DNA of 64,000 bases from Rhodospirillaceae bacterium (GCA_002713365.1 PASR01000014.1:62001-126000); one strand, 5' to 3'. Positions 45,415 through 54,629 are shown, counted from the first letter of the stretch. The notes: a model not told the origin generated them from the sequence alone. Numbers and translations are program-made.

Positions 45415-46872
45415 TTATTTTGCAGGTGAAGCTTTCCAAAAATAACGCACGAATCCTCTTTGTTCGTCCAGATCTTTTATTCTAAAAACCATTCTTATTG
45501 GCATATCTACTTTTATTTCATCATGTTCGATATCTGTGAAATCAGTCATTAACCGACCTCCGCCTTCGAATTGCACCATGCCATAGTGCGCTGGCGGATC
45601 TAATGAGTATGCTAACTGGTCAGATGTCCATGACATTATAGTTGCTTTTTTTTCGGAAAAACTCTCATCTAATTGTGAGTCATGGCTGCCACAGTTGGGA
45701 TTTACACAAATTTTTGTTTTTGGTATTTGTGCTGTGCCGCACTTTGTGCATTTTCCGCCATTAAATCCAAGAAGAAAACTTCGATTTCTATAAAGTGTTG
45801 TTAGTGCTGTTTGTTTGTCCTGTTCAGCTCTCATGCCGCGTTCCATATCAATTAGCCCATTAAATGATAGAAACTTAATGTAATTTTTTTCTGTACGGCG
45901 CCTAAGAAGTGTACCGACAACGCCGTTATTCTTTTGGTAGCGAGTAATTTCTTTAGAAGTTTCAAGTAAAAATGTATCCACTCCCTGACCAAATCCACAA
46001 ACTAATATTTTTTCGCCGGGCTTAGCTTTTTCAAGAACGGATATAAGCATTATAAGCGGATGGGCTACGCCGGTGTCACCACAGTTAATTTGCATATTAT
46101 CAGTTATTGCTTCAGGGTTAATACTTAAGTTCTTAGCAATAACTTGCGGTGTTCCTCTTGATATAACCGGAATGATAAGGTGATCAATTTCTTCAGCTGG
46201 AACATTTGTTTTTTCTAGTAAATTAATAATTGCGTTAGATATAAGCTTTATATGGCCTTCTTGGCGTATCCAGCGCTCTTCCCAGTAATAATCAAATTTA
46301 CGATTAGCCGGACGATAATGATCAACAAAATCATCTGTAAAGCTATAAAAATCAATTAAATCAGCAATAATTTCATTATTATTACCATTGCCAACCCTTA
46401 ATGCAGCTGCTCCATCTCCGTATGTTAACTCTTGTGTGCTTCCTGGCCTTGTTAGGCGTTTATCAGCTGCAATGCATAGTTTTTCATTATCAGAGTTATT
46501 ATCGAGTGATGTTAAAGCACTAATAAGTGCAGTTGTACCAGACCGTTGTGACCCAGTTACGTCCATGGCCATAATATTGCTATTCAAGCTAAGAGCAGTA
46601 GCAACTATTGCTGCATTTTGTCTGTCGGCAAATGGGTTGGTTGTAGAAGCAAAATAAATATTTTCTATTAAACTACGTTCATTAATTGATAAACAATCTC
46701 TTGCGGCTTCAACTCCTAGTGTTATTGGATCTTCGTCCCAGTTAGACATTGATCTTTCGCCTTTGGCTAGCGAAGCAATTCCTGGATTAAGCCATTTATT
46801 AGCATCAACTATCGATTCTCTTTTAAGTCTAAGTTTGGGAATGTAAGCACCAAATCCGGTGATTCCAACCAT
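45415..46872 (-). CDS. HMG-CoA-synthase-like protein fused to DUF35 Zn-ribbon/OB domain
   Basis: This 485-residue protein combines an HMG-CoA-synthase/KAS-III-like thiolase fold (1-315) with a DUF35 tail (about 360-485): zinc ribbon Cys376, Cys379, Cys390, Cys395, then an OB-fold. I start at the ATG at 46872, 9 bases after GGAG; a GTG at 46887 lies upstream of that site. The opening GITGFGAYIPKLRLKR is typical. By hand alignment with archaeal HMGCS, the catalytic Glu is Thr77, the Cys is Gln109 (TGSQRSGTTAL) and the His is Pro236, so the standard condensation looks impossible. It is followed by an intact thiolase, which the DUF35 may feed. Role unknown. Confidence 0.87.
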   Translation of the reverse strand: MVGITGFGAYIPKLRLKRESIVDANKWLNPGIASLAKGERSMSNWDEDPITLGVEAARDCLSINERSLIENIYFASTTNPFADRQNAAIVATALSLNSNIMAMDVTGSQRSGTTALISALTSLDNNSDNEKLCIAADKRLTRPGSTQELTYGDGAAALRVGNGNNNEIIADLIDFYSFTDDFVDHYRPANRKFDYYWEERWIRQEGHIKLISNAIINLLEKTNVPAEEIDHLIIPVISRGTPQVIAKNLSINPEAITDNMQINCGDTGVAHPLIMLISVLEKAKPGEKILVCGFGQGVDTFLLETSKEITRYQKNNGVVGTLLRRRTEKNYIKFLSFNGLIDMERGMRAEQDKQTALTTLYRNRSFLLGFNGGKCTKCGTAQIPKTKICVNPNCGSHDSQLDESFSEKKATIMSWTSDQLAYSLDPPAHYGMVQFEGGGRLMTDFTDIEHDEIKVDMPIRMVFRIKDLDEQRGFVRYFWKASPAK

Positions 46873-47038
46873 CTTATGTGTCTCCACGTATCTATATTTT
46901 TTACTAGCCGGCTGATTTAATTGATTTAGTTATCTATTACAGAATATATATAATTAATATTAGTGATTTTATATATTACCACATAGATAATATTTTTTGA
47001 ACTTTTCTTAGACTTATTTTGAATTTTAACCAATAAGC

Positions 47039-48115
47039 CTAGTTCTTATAATATTCACTACCTATGGCATCGTGCAGAGATGAAAATCCGTCTTCATTCA
47101 TTAACTTTATTAGATCATTTTTTATTCGGGCAATTAAACCTGGTCCTTCATAAATCAATCCTGTGTATAGTTGCACTAGGCTGGCTCCGGCACAAATTTT
47201 GGTATAGGCATCTGCTCCGTTGGAAATACCACCTACCCCAATTAGCGGTATTGATCCTTCTGTAACTTTGTATACATGACGAAGCATATCTGTAGAACGA
47301 GAAAACAAAGGTTTGCCAGAAAGACCACCAAGCTGGTTGCGGTTAGGACTAGTTAGGGCACTCGGCCGTTCAGTAGTTGTATTACAAACCGTTATACCGT
47401 CTATACCTGCTGCCTGTATTATATGTAATAAAACATCAAGATGTTTGTAATCAATATCTGGTGATATTTTAACCAATAGTGCAGGAGGTTTTAAGTATTT
47501 TTCAGATTTTTTAATATTCGTTAGGAGATCTAATAATTTTTCTAATGGTCCAGGCGATAAAAATAATAATCCGTTCTCAGAGTTTGGGCATGAAATATCT
47601 ATTGTTAAAAAATCTGCTAATGGAGCGAATTTATTTACTAAGACTTCGAAGTCATTTTCAGGATTTAAGCTTTTTGAGTTAGCCGCTAAATTTATACCGA
47701 TTGGTAAATTATTTTTTTCAGAAGATTTATAATCAGCTATACGTTGTCTTACTTGATCGGCCCCTTGGTTGTTAAAACCTAATCTATTAATTGCCGCTCT
47801 ATCCGATTTAAGTCTAAATAACCTTGGTTTTGCATTACCAACCTGGGCTAGAGGGGTCACTCCTCCAACTTCTATAAAACCTACGCCTAACTTAAGAACT
47901 CCATTAATAGCTATAGCATTTTTATCAAACCCAGCTGATATAGCTACGGGGTTTTTGAAGGACTTCCCCCATATATCCTGAGTAAGGCAAGGAGGATTAA
48001 AGTTATCTGTCTTTGGTCCAAAACCATGCTTAAGTCCCCATAGCGCTGCTGCATGACCTGTTTCTGGAGGCATTAGGTTGAGCAAGCGAGCTCCGATATC
48101 GTAAATATTTGGCAA
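47039..48115 (-). CDS. pyrD: Dihydroorotate dehydrogenase, class 2-like
   Basis: This 358-residue FMN enzyme oxidises dihydroorotate to orotate in pyrimidine synthesis, normally passing electrons to quinone. The N-terminal helix region (LNLMPPETGHAAALWGLKHG) is typical of membrane-associated class 2 enzymes, as are PVAISAGFDKN, GFIEVGGVTP, NRLGFNNQGAD and GINLAANSKS. The base position, Ser in most class 2 enzymes, reads DISCPNSENG with Cys176, as in class 1. The start is a TTG at 48115 without a clear ribosome site. The C-terminus has the FMN-phosphate loop GVGGISNGADAYTKI. It is the only biosynthetic housekeeping gene here. Confidence 0.93.
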   Translation of the reverse strand: MPNIYDIGARLLNLMPPETGHAAALWGLKHGFGPKTDNFNPPCLTQDIWGKSFKNPVAISAGFDKNAIAINGVLKLGVGFIEVGGVTPLAQVGNAKPRLFRLKSDRAAINRLGFNNQGADQVRQRIADYKSSEKNNLPIGINLAANSKSLNPENDFEVLVNKFAPLADFLTIDISCPNSENGLLFLSPGPLEKLLDLLTNIKKSEKYLKPPALLVKISPDIDYKHLDVLLHIIQAAGIDGITVCNTTTERPSALTSPNRNQLGGLSGKPLFSRSTDMLRHVYKVTEGSIPLIGVGGISNGADAYTKICAGASLVQLYTGLIYEGPGLIARIKNDLIKLMNEDGFSSLHDAIGSEYYKN

Positions 48116-48224
48116 AGCGTATGAAAGTTATCTTAGATTTGTTATCCTGGAAAGCCCAAGTATGAATATCTAATTAAATATTAAACCTTAGTGTAATATT
48201 TAATTTATATTATTTTGGGTTGGT

Positions 48225-48977
48225 TTAAGGCACAGTATAACCACCATCAATCAATAGGTCGCTACCTGTCATAAAGGAGGCATCATCACTAGCTAGAAAC
48301 GCTACCCCTGCAGCTATTTCGTCTGGTTTACCTAGACGGTCCAATAGTGTGTTAGAAGTTTTTTGTGCTTCTGATGACGAAGAAAAATTGGATAGATAAC
48401 GGTTAGTTTCTACTGGTCCTGGAGAAAGACTATTAACGCGAATGTTCTGTGCGGCGTGATCGAGAGCCATGGCTTTGGCTAAATTAATTAAGCCTGCTTT
48501 GGCTGCACAATACCATGGTCTTCCTGGCCGAGCGGTTCTCCCTAGTTGCGATGCTATATGAATAATACTTCCTCCACCATACTCATCCATTTTTGGTATA
48601 CAATGTTTTGACATGAGAAATGCACTATTGAGATTAACATCCATAGTCCGACGCCAATCCTCCAAAGAAATTTCTGTCAAAGGTGCGAGAGGTAGATCAT
48701 AGACAGCGTTATTTACAAGTATATCTAGACCGCCAAGTTTCTCAGTAGCTAATTGAACAGCCATTTCTGCTGTTTGCTCTTCTGATACATCTCTGGCCAG
48801 GGCAATGGATTTACCATTATTAGAGTTAATACTATGAACTGTTTCATTTAGAGTATTTTCGTTAATATCAACACAAATAATTGAGGAGCCTTCTAGCGCC
48901 AAACGATGACAGATAGCACTCCCTATACCGCCGCCTGCGCCACTTACTATGGCGACTTTGCCCCCAAGTCTATTCAT
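48225..48977 (-). CDS. Short-chain dehydrogenase/reductase
   Basis: This 250-residue SDR has the cofactor motif SGAGGGIG (12-19), NNAVYD where NNAG is usual, catalytic Ser143, and Tyr156/Lys160 in YCAAK. Asp37 (VDINE) at the end of the second strand suggests NAD preference. The C-terminus MTGSDLLIDGG is standard. GGAG lies 8 bases before the ATG. It precedes pyrD by about 109 bases on the same strand; the two are unlikely to be functionally linked. Substrate unknown. Confidence 0.92.
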   Translation of the reverse strand: MNRLGGKVAIVSGAGGGIGSAICHRLALEGSSIICVDINENTLNETVHSINSNNGKSIALARDVSEEQTAEMAVQLATEKLGGLDILVNNAVYDLPLAPLTEISLEDWRRTMDVNLNSAFLMSKHCIPKMDEYGGGSIIHIASQLGRTARPGRPWYCAAKAGLINLAKAMALDHAAQNIRVNSLSPGPVETNRYLSNFSSSSEAQKTSNTLLDRLGKPDEIAAGVAFLASDDASFMTGSDLLIDGGYTVP

Positions 48978-49168
48978 AATATGTCTCCATAGTTATATAA
49001 TGATTTATATTTATTATTACGTAGTATTTTAGTAAAACTATTTAGTAATGTTAGATCATTATTGTATAAATTTTAAATATTTTTCTGATTTGTTATAAAT
49101 AAACTGAGTATAGTAGAGTTTCTATGTAAAATATCTCTTAATTATAGGCCTGATAGAAGATTGCCTTT

Positions 49169-49708
49169 ATGGCTAAAAAACAAGATTCACATCCGTTTAA
49201 CGAAATTGAAAGAACACGATTTCAAAATTTATTGAAACTTGCATCTGAAAGCACGTTTGATGGAGAGCGCACGGCTGCATTAGATGCAGCTAAAAGATTG
49301 GCTGGGCGCCATGGTATGAGCCTTGATGAGGCTGCTCGAGGAGTACCGGAACCAACAGTTGTAACTAAAAAGAAAGATAAAGGTACAGATGATAATAAAA
49401 GAAGAGCACAGGATTTAAGCCAACATGTACATATGATGGATAATTGGGTTTCAAATGACAAAGCAAGAAGAGATGCAGCTTTAGCCGAGGCTTATGAGCG
49501 CGGATTAGATAACTATGGTCGCAAACGAGGTAATGTTCAAGCTCCTCGTCGAAAAGGAACCCAACGACATCCGCAAAGTCACGCCAAGGTTTTGCTAGAA
49601 GAGACAAATATGCCAATTAAAGAAATAGCAGAACTAACAGGACTCGATGTTTATGAGGTAGTTGGCCTTAAACTAAAGCTTAGGGCAAATAAAAATAATG
49701 ATAAATAA
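49169..49708 (+). CDS. Small basic protein with DUF2786-like N-terminus and HTH-like C-terminus
   Basis: I do not recognise a named function for this 179-residue protein. The N-terminus (FNEIERTRFQNLLKLASESTFDGERTAALDAAKRLAGRHGMSLDEAA) resembles the DUF2786 helical region found in uncharacterised proteins. A charged linker (KKKDKGTDDNKRR) follows. The end LLEETNMPIKEIAELTGLDVYEVVGLKLKLR looks like a helix-turn-helix, after a basic patch (RKRGNVQAPRRKGTQRH). I infer nucleic-acid binding. It stands alone before the crotonase gene, 69 bases away, and may be regulatory; that is unproven. Confidence 0.75.
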   Translation: MAKKQDSHPFNEIERTRFQNLLKLASESTFDGERTAALDAAKRLAGRHGMSLDEAARGVPEPTVVTKKKDKGTDDNKRRAQDLSQHVHMMDNWVSNDKARRDAALAEAYERGLDNYGRKRGNVQAPRRKGTQRHPQSHAKVLLEETNMPIKEIAELTGLDVYEVVGLKLKLRANKNNDK

Positions 49709-49777
49709 TTTTACTTATTTTTTACTTCCAGTAAATGTGTTCACTGAAAGTAAACTCTAGAGACGTTGGAGAAATTC

Positions 49778-50572
49778 TTGGAATACAATACATATAAAGC
49801 TATTAACGCTGAGAGAAGCGGACGCATCTTAACACTTACTATGAATAGACCGAAACACCTTAATGCTATCGATGAGATATTGCATGAAGAATTATCACGT
49901 ATTTTCTATGATGTGGCCGCAGATAATAAAACTGATGTTGTCGTTTTAACAGGTGCTGGCTCAGTATTTTGTGCTGGGGGGGACCTTGACTGGTTAAATC
50001 GTATGCATGGAGATCCAGACGCATTTGCAAAAACAGTTTGGGAAGGCAAAAGAATTATAAATAGTTTGCTTGATATAGAACAGCCAGTAATTGCCAGACT
50101 ACCTGGCCATGCTATCGGTTTAGGGTGCACACTAGCATTATTCTGCGATATTATTTATGCAACAAAAATGACAAAAATTGGTGACCCTCACGTTTCTGTT
50201 GGGCTGGTAGCAGGTGATGGTGGGGCGGTCATCTGGCCACAATTGATTGGCTACCCAAGGGCCAAGGAATATTTAATGACGGGCGATTTGTTATCTGCTG
50301 ATCATGCCTCTGATATTGGCCTAATAAATTACGCGGTATCTGACGATCAACTTGATGATGTTGTTTATGGTATGGCTGAGAGACTAGCGGGTGGGGCTAC
50401 AAACGCAATAAAATGGACAAAATCATCTATTAATATAGGCTTGAAGCAGGTTGCCAATTCAGTTTTGGATGCGGCCTTTAATTTTGAAGCGATGTCCCAA
50501 ATGACGGAGGACCATAAAATTGCAACTGAAGCTTTTTTGGCTAAAGAGAAGCCAAAATTTACCGGCCGCTAG
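49778..50572 (+). CDS. Crotonase-family protein lacking both catalytic glutamates
   Basis: This is a crotonase-fold enzyme of 264 residues from the TTG at 49778, which has GGAGA at 49768-49772 just upstream; a TTG at 49766 lies upstream of that site. The CoA-binding FCAGGDLDWL (64-73) is present. Enoyl-CoA hydratases use two Glu; here the segment AIGLGCTLALFCD has Thr118 and GDPHVSVGLVAGDGG has His138 in their places. The motif HVSVGLVAGDGG is known from a branch of atypical crotonases. Hydration is unlikely; isomerisation, decarboxylation or C-C cleavage is possible. It precedes an acyl-CoA ligase. Confidence 0.88.
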   Translation: MEYNTYKAINAERSGRILTLTMNRPKHLNAIDEILHEELSRIFYDVAADNKTDVVVLTGAGSVFCAGGDLDWLNRMHGDPDAFAKTVWEGKRIINSLLDIEQPVIARLPGHAIGLGCTLALFCDIIYATKMTKIGDPHVSVGLVAGDGGAVIWPQLIGYPRAKEYLMTGDLLSADHASDIGLINYAVSDDQLDDVVYGMAERLAGGATNAIKWTKSSINIGLKQVANSVLDAAFNFEAMSQMTEDHKIATEAFLAKEKPKFTGR

Positions 50573-50636
50573 GATAAAGTAAATAAATAAACGAATAAGA
50601 TCATTTATATATATTTAACTAGTTGAGAAAATATTT

Positions 50637-52286
50637 ATGCTTGAAGATGTAAGTGGCTGGCATACCCGTCTTAGTGAATCGATCATTCAGGAAAATACAG
50701 CAAGTGGAATATGGAGAAATAAAACACTGGCTGATCTTCTTACTGATCAAATAAATAAAAACCCAGACCAGCTTTTAATTATTGATAAGGATGTTTGTAT
50801 TACTGCTAGGGAACTTTCACTTAAGGCAAAAAGACTGGCAGCTGCATTTCAGAAAAAAGGCCTAGTAGCGGGTGATGTAATAAGTTTTCAACTACCAAAT
50901 TGGAATGAGTCGCTAATAATTGATGTAGCAGCTTCAATGTTGGGATTGGTTAGTAATCCGATTATTCCGATCTATAGAGATGCCGAAGTATCATATATCC
51001 TAAAAAATGCAGGTACTAAACTTATTTTCATTCCAACAGAGTTTCGTAATTTTAATTATCTGAGAATGATTGAAGAGAATATCTCTGAATACCCTGATTT
51101 ATCTGATATTATTATTGTGCGTGGAAGTGCTGATGGGTATTCATCGTATGAAGATTTGCTTTTAGACGGGAAAGCTGAGTCCCTAGAACGAACTAAAGTT
51201 GATCCTAATGCTGTAAAACTGATTATGTATACCTCTGGTACAACTGGAAAACCTAAGGGAGTTCTGCATAGCCATAATACTATAGATACTGAAAATCAGG
51301 CATTTAGTAAATTTTTGGGGCTAGGTTGCGATGATATAATATTAATGCCTTCTCCACTTACTCATATTACTGGATACTTGTATGGTATACAGCTGCCTAT
51401 TGTTTTGGGAATACCAGTTGTATTGATGGATAATTGGAACGCTAAGTTTGCAGCTGAATTAATTAATCAACATAAAGTAACCTTCACAATTGCAGCAACT
51501 GTGTTTTTACAAGAGCTAACTGAATTTTCAGAAAATAATAAACTATCTTTACCTAGTTTAAGGTACTTCCCCTGCGGTGGTGCACCAGTACCTCCTGAAA
51601 TTATATATAATGCTCACGAAGTCTTTGAGCAATGTGTTTGCGCGCGCTGCTACGGATCAACAGAAGCTCCTACGGTAACTTTAGGGGTTAATAGTCGCGA
51701 ACAAGAAAATCTTGGAGCTACAACCGAGGGTTTTATTGTAGGGCACGAAATAAAGATAGTTGATGAACTAGGTTTACCTGTTTCCCAGGGTGTTGAGGGA
51801 GAGATTATAACTCGTGGTCCAGAAATGTGTATAGGTTATGCTGATGAAGCTCACAATAAAGTATTTGATGAAAAAGGGTTTTTTCATACTGGTGATTTGG
51901 GTGTTCTGACGACAGAGGGATGCCTAATAATTACCGGAAGACTGAAGGACCTAATTATTCGTGGTGGAGAAAACCTTAGTCCCCGTGAGGTAGAAGATGC
52001 ACTCCATGAGCATCCAGCAATTTATGAAGCTGCGGTCGTAGCAATGCCACATAAACGACTTGGAGAAACCGGATGCGCTTTTGTTATATTGAATCAAAAT
52101 GCTACTCTATCTTTTGAAGAGATGATTTTAGGTTTGGAGAAAACAGGTATGGCGAAACAAAAATATCCAGAGCGTCTTGTGATTGTTGAAAAATTTCCTC
52201 GGACTCCAGCTGGTAAAATACGTAAAAATGTACTTCGTGAGCAAATACGTATAAAAATTGAAGAAGATGTTGAAACTCTAAATTGA
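50637..52286 (+). CDS. Acyl-CoA ligase (AMP-dependent synthetase)
   Basis: This 549-residue adenylate-forming ligase has the P-loop motif MYTSGTTGKPKGVLHSH (near residues 199-215), ARCYGSTEAP near 339, FHTGDLG near 418, GRLKDLIIRGGENLSPREVEDAL near 431-453 and the C-terminal catalytic Lys in RTPAGKIRKNVL. The pattern fits cyclohexanecarboxylate/long-chain fatty acid-CoA ligases. It activates a carboxylic acid at the cost of ATP. It follows the atypical crotonase by 64 bases, and the hydrolase after it is also co-directional, so it may start a small acid catabolic unit. Confidence 0.92.
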   Translation: MLEDVSGWHTRLSESIIQENTASGIWRNKTLADLLTDQINKNPDQLLIIDKDVCITARELSLKAKRLAAAFQKKGLVAGDVISFQLPNWNESLIIDVAASMLGLVSNPIIPIYRDAEVSYILKNAGTKLIFIPTEFRNFNYLRMIEENISEYPDLSDIIIVRGSADGYSSYEDLLLDGKAESLERTKVDPNAVKLIMYTSGTTGKPKGVLHSHNTIDTENQAFSKFLGLGCDDIILMPSPLTHITGYLYGIQLPIVLGIPVVLMDNWNAKFAAELINQHKVTFTIAATVFLQELTEFSENNKLSLPSLRYFPCGGAPVPPEIIYNAHEVFEQCVCARCYGSTEAPTVTLGVNSREQENLGATTEGFIVGHEIKIVDELGLPVSQGVEGEIITRGPEMCIGYADEAHNKVFDEKGFFHTGDLGVLTTEGCLIITGRLKDLIIRGGENLSPREVEDALHEHPAIYEAAVVAMPHKRLGETGCAFVILNQNATLSFEEMILGLEKTGMAKQKYPERLVIVEKFPRTPAGKIRKNVLREQIRIKIEEDVETLN

Positions 52287-52405
52287 TAAGAAAGTTCTAA
52301 TTTACTATATTATTTGGCAACGTTTTATGTTTTCTGTAAAAAGTTGATAAGTTTTTTAAGAGTAAATCCAAGGCATTTTAATTACAAAAAAGATGGGAGA
52401 AGGCA

Positions 52406-53320
52406 ATGGAAAGTAAGGTTGAGTTTAACAGTTGTGGAGATAAAATACGAGGAATTTTATATACACCTGATGACGTTTCAGGGCCATTACCCCTAATTAT
52501 TTTAGCGGGTGGTTGGTGCTATGTTAAAGAGATTGTTATGCCTTATTACGCTCAGGCCTTTAATGATATAGGCGTAGCTTGTTTGTTGTTTGATTATCGT
52601 AACTTTGGTGAGAGTGAAGGGTTACCGCGTCAGCATATTGATCCATGGGGACAGATAGAAGATTATCGTAATGCCGTCAGCTTTGGACGAACTTTAGATA
52701 ATATTGATGAAAATAAAATTGGAATTTGGGGAATTTCTTATAGTGGAGGTCATGTTATAATAACTGCTTCACTTGACCCTAGGGTCAAGTTTGCAATTTC
52801 GACAATTCCTGTTGTTGATGGTTTTCCTACGATGCGTCGCTGTCATGGGGAAAGAAAATTTGCAGGCCTTATGAATACAATTCTTGATGATAGAGAACGA
52901 CGTTTTGCTGGGCAACCGGGAGAGACTATGGCTATGTCATCGACAGATCCAGATAATGAACTTAGTTCATGGCCATTTCCTCATGTATGTACTATTTTTA
53001 ATGACATAAAGCAGAATGAGGCCCCTAATCACGAACATATCAACACGATTGAATCGGTTGAATTATTACTGGCCTATCAAGTTAAGCCTTACGCGCTTCG
53101 TATACATGAAACACCCATAATGATGGCCGTTGCTAAAGGGGATAATATAACCTCATCCGACTTAGAAATTGATACCTTTAATGCTATTCAGTCTCCTAAT
53201 AAACATTTAGCCGTGGTCGAGGGCGTGGACCATATGAGTTTATACTCAAACACGGATCATTTAGGTAAGGTAGCAGGTGTACAAGCTGATTGGCTAAAAG
53301 CATTATTATCTGCTGGATAA
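52406..53320 (+). CDS. Alpha/beta hydrolase (CocE/PepX-like nucleophile)
   Basis: This 304-residue alpha/beta hydrolase has the nucleophile elbow GISYSGG with Ser111, in the GxSYxG style of cocaine-esterase/X-Pro dipeptidase enzymes and of dienelactone-like hydrolases. The acid is probably Asp in AVAKGDNIT and the base His in GVDHMSLYSN. The N-terminus FNSCGDKIRGILYTPD and IILAGGWCYVK (oxyanion) agree. GGGAG lies 7 bases before the ATG. It probably hydrolyses an ester or C-C bond; substrate unknown. It ends just before the TRAP transporter genes. Confidence 0.9.
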   Translation: MESKVEFNSCGDKIRGILYTPDDVSGPLPLIILAGGWCYVKEIVMPYYAQAFNDIGVACLLFDYRNFGESEGLPRQHIDPWGQIEDYRNAVSFGRTLDNIDENKIGIWGISYSGGHVIITASLDPRVKFAISTIPVVDGFPTMRRCHGERKFAGLMNTILDDRERRFAGQPGETMAMSSTDPDNELSSWPFPHVCTIFNDIKQNEAPNHEHINTIESVELLLAYQVKPYALRIHETPIMMAVAKGDNITSSDLEIDTFNAIQSPNKHLAVVEGVDHMSLYSNTDHLGKVAGVQADWLKALLSAG

Positions 53321-53472
53321 GTAAACTATTTACTTAATAATTTAATCCGGTTCCTTAGGAGAGGATTATATTTGTAAGTTAATACAATCGAAAGTGTTGC
53401 CTTGATCGGATTGCCTTCTACAAAAGTAGTAGTTAAGGTAATTATAAATTAATATAATTTTGGGAGGAATTT

Positions 53473-54552
53473 ATGAAATTTAAGAGTTTAATTATAAATG
53501 GGCTAGCGGTAGCTGCAGCTACAGTTGCTTTTACCATGCCAGCGTCGGCAACTAAATCTATTAACCTTACTGGTATTTCTGGTTATCCACCGGCAGCAAC
53601 TTGGATTGGTGCTTTCATAGATGTTTATATGCCGTCGGTAAATACTGAGCTAGCTAAAACTGGTAATTATAAAATTAACTGGAACAAAGGTGTAAGTGGT
53701 ACAATTGTAAAGCCACGCGGTGAGCTGGACGGTATTGGCTCAGGTCTTGGAGATCTGGGGGTAGTAGTAACCGCATTTCATGCCGATAAAGTTCCTCTCT
53801 ACGATGTAGCCTTTAAAACGCCATTCACTACAATGGACCTCGGACTAGCAGTTGCTACAACTGGTAAGATGGAATCCATGTTTGATGCATATGGTAAAAC
53901 ATGGGATACATTTAACCAAGTCAACTTAGGGCCAAGCGGTGCTGTAGATAATTATATGCTGTGGTCAAAAACTAAAATTACTAAGCTATCAGATATTAAG
54001 GGACGAAAGGTTGGAGCGGCTGGTCCAAATTTACCATGGGTTATCGCAGCTGGAGCAGCAGGTGTTCAAACAAATTTAGCTGATGCCTATAATAGCCTTA
54101 GCACTGGGATTTACGATAACATGATCGTTTGGCGTCAAGCAGCTGGAGCTTTCAAGTTATGTGAGCCAGCCCCTTTTGTAATTGATGCTAGTTTAGGTGC
54201 GGTCAATGGCTTTTCACTGAATGTCAATAAAGACGTTTGGGCTGGATTGCCTGGAGAAGTAAAGAACGCTCTTAAAGCCGCAATTCCTGCATGGCAAAAA
54301 GAGTCTGTGGATCGTGTTAATAAGGGCGCTGCTGGGGGATTAGCACGTTGTAAAAAGGATTTTGGTACTGAATATACAAAAATGAGTGATTCAGATATCA
54401 AAGCATGGGCAGCAATGTTGCCTCCATTAGCCAAAAATTGGGCAGCTGCTCAAGACAAAAATGGGTTACCTGGTACGGCTATCTTGAAAGCTTGGATGGA
54501 CGAGATGCGTGCAAAAAACCAACCTGTTATGCGTGACTGGGATGTGAAGTAG
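53473..54552 (+). CDS. TRAP transporter periplasmic substrate-binding protein (DctP family)
   Basis: This 359-residue protein has a signal peptide: MKFKSLIIN start, hydrophobic LAVAAATVAFTM and a likely cut after PASA. The mature sequence shows the DctP pattern: LGVVVTAFHADKVPLYD, SDIKGRKVGAAG (near 175), LSTGIYDNMIVWR and DVWAGLPGEVKNALKAAIPAWQ. The ligand is likely a carboxylate held by the conserved Arg, which can be placed in SDIKGRKV. GGAGG precedes the ATG. It is the first gene of a DctP-Q-M operon; a GC-rich hairpin lies between it and the small permease. Confidence 0.92.
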   Translation: MKFKSLIINGLAVAAATVAFTMPASATKSINLTGISGYPPAATWIGAFIDVYMPSVNTELAKTGNYKINWNKGVSGTIVKPRGELDGIGSGLGDLGVVVTAFHADKVPLYDVAFKTPFTTMDLGLAVATTGKMESMFDAYGKTWDTFNQVNLGPSGAVDNYMLWSKTKITKLSDIKGRKVGAAGPNLPWVIAAGAAGVQTNLADAYNSLSTGIYDNMIVWRQAAGAFKLCEPAPFVIDASLGAVNGFSLNVNKDVWAGLPGEVKNALKAAIPAWQKESVDRVNKGAAGGLARCKKDFGTEYTKMSDSDIKAWAAMLPPLAKNWAAAQDKNGLPGTAILKAWMDEMRAKNQPVMRDWDVK

Positions 54553-54594
54553 ATTTATAAGTCCAACATTTTTTACTTATAATTAATAGTTGAG

Positions 54595-54629
54595 GGGAGC
54601 CGCCGTAAGGCGGCTCCTACTAGATTTTG
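54595..54629 (+). terminator. Intercistronic hairpin in the TRAP operon
   Basis: GGAGCCGCC (54596-54604) pairs perfectly with GGCGGCTCC (54609-54617) around GTAA. The bases after it (TACTAGATTTTG) are only weakly T-rich. Lying between the binding protein and the permeases, it probably limits read-through or stabilises the upstream mRNA so that more binding protein than permease is made, a common arrangement for SBP genes. Confidence 0.7.

Noticed and set aside
52314..52496. Short frame before the hydrolase gene at 52406
   Set aside because: It overlaps the start of a clear alpha/beta hydrolase in another frame and has no ribosome site or motif.
53473..54552. TAXI-type TRAP binding protein
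   Set aside because: The SDIKGRKV and LPGEVKNALK patterns are those of the DctP family, and the permeases are separate DctQ and DctM genes.
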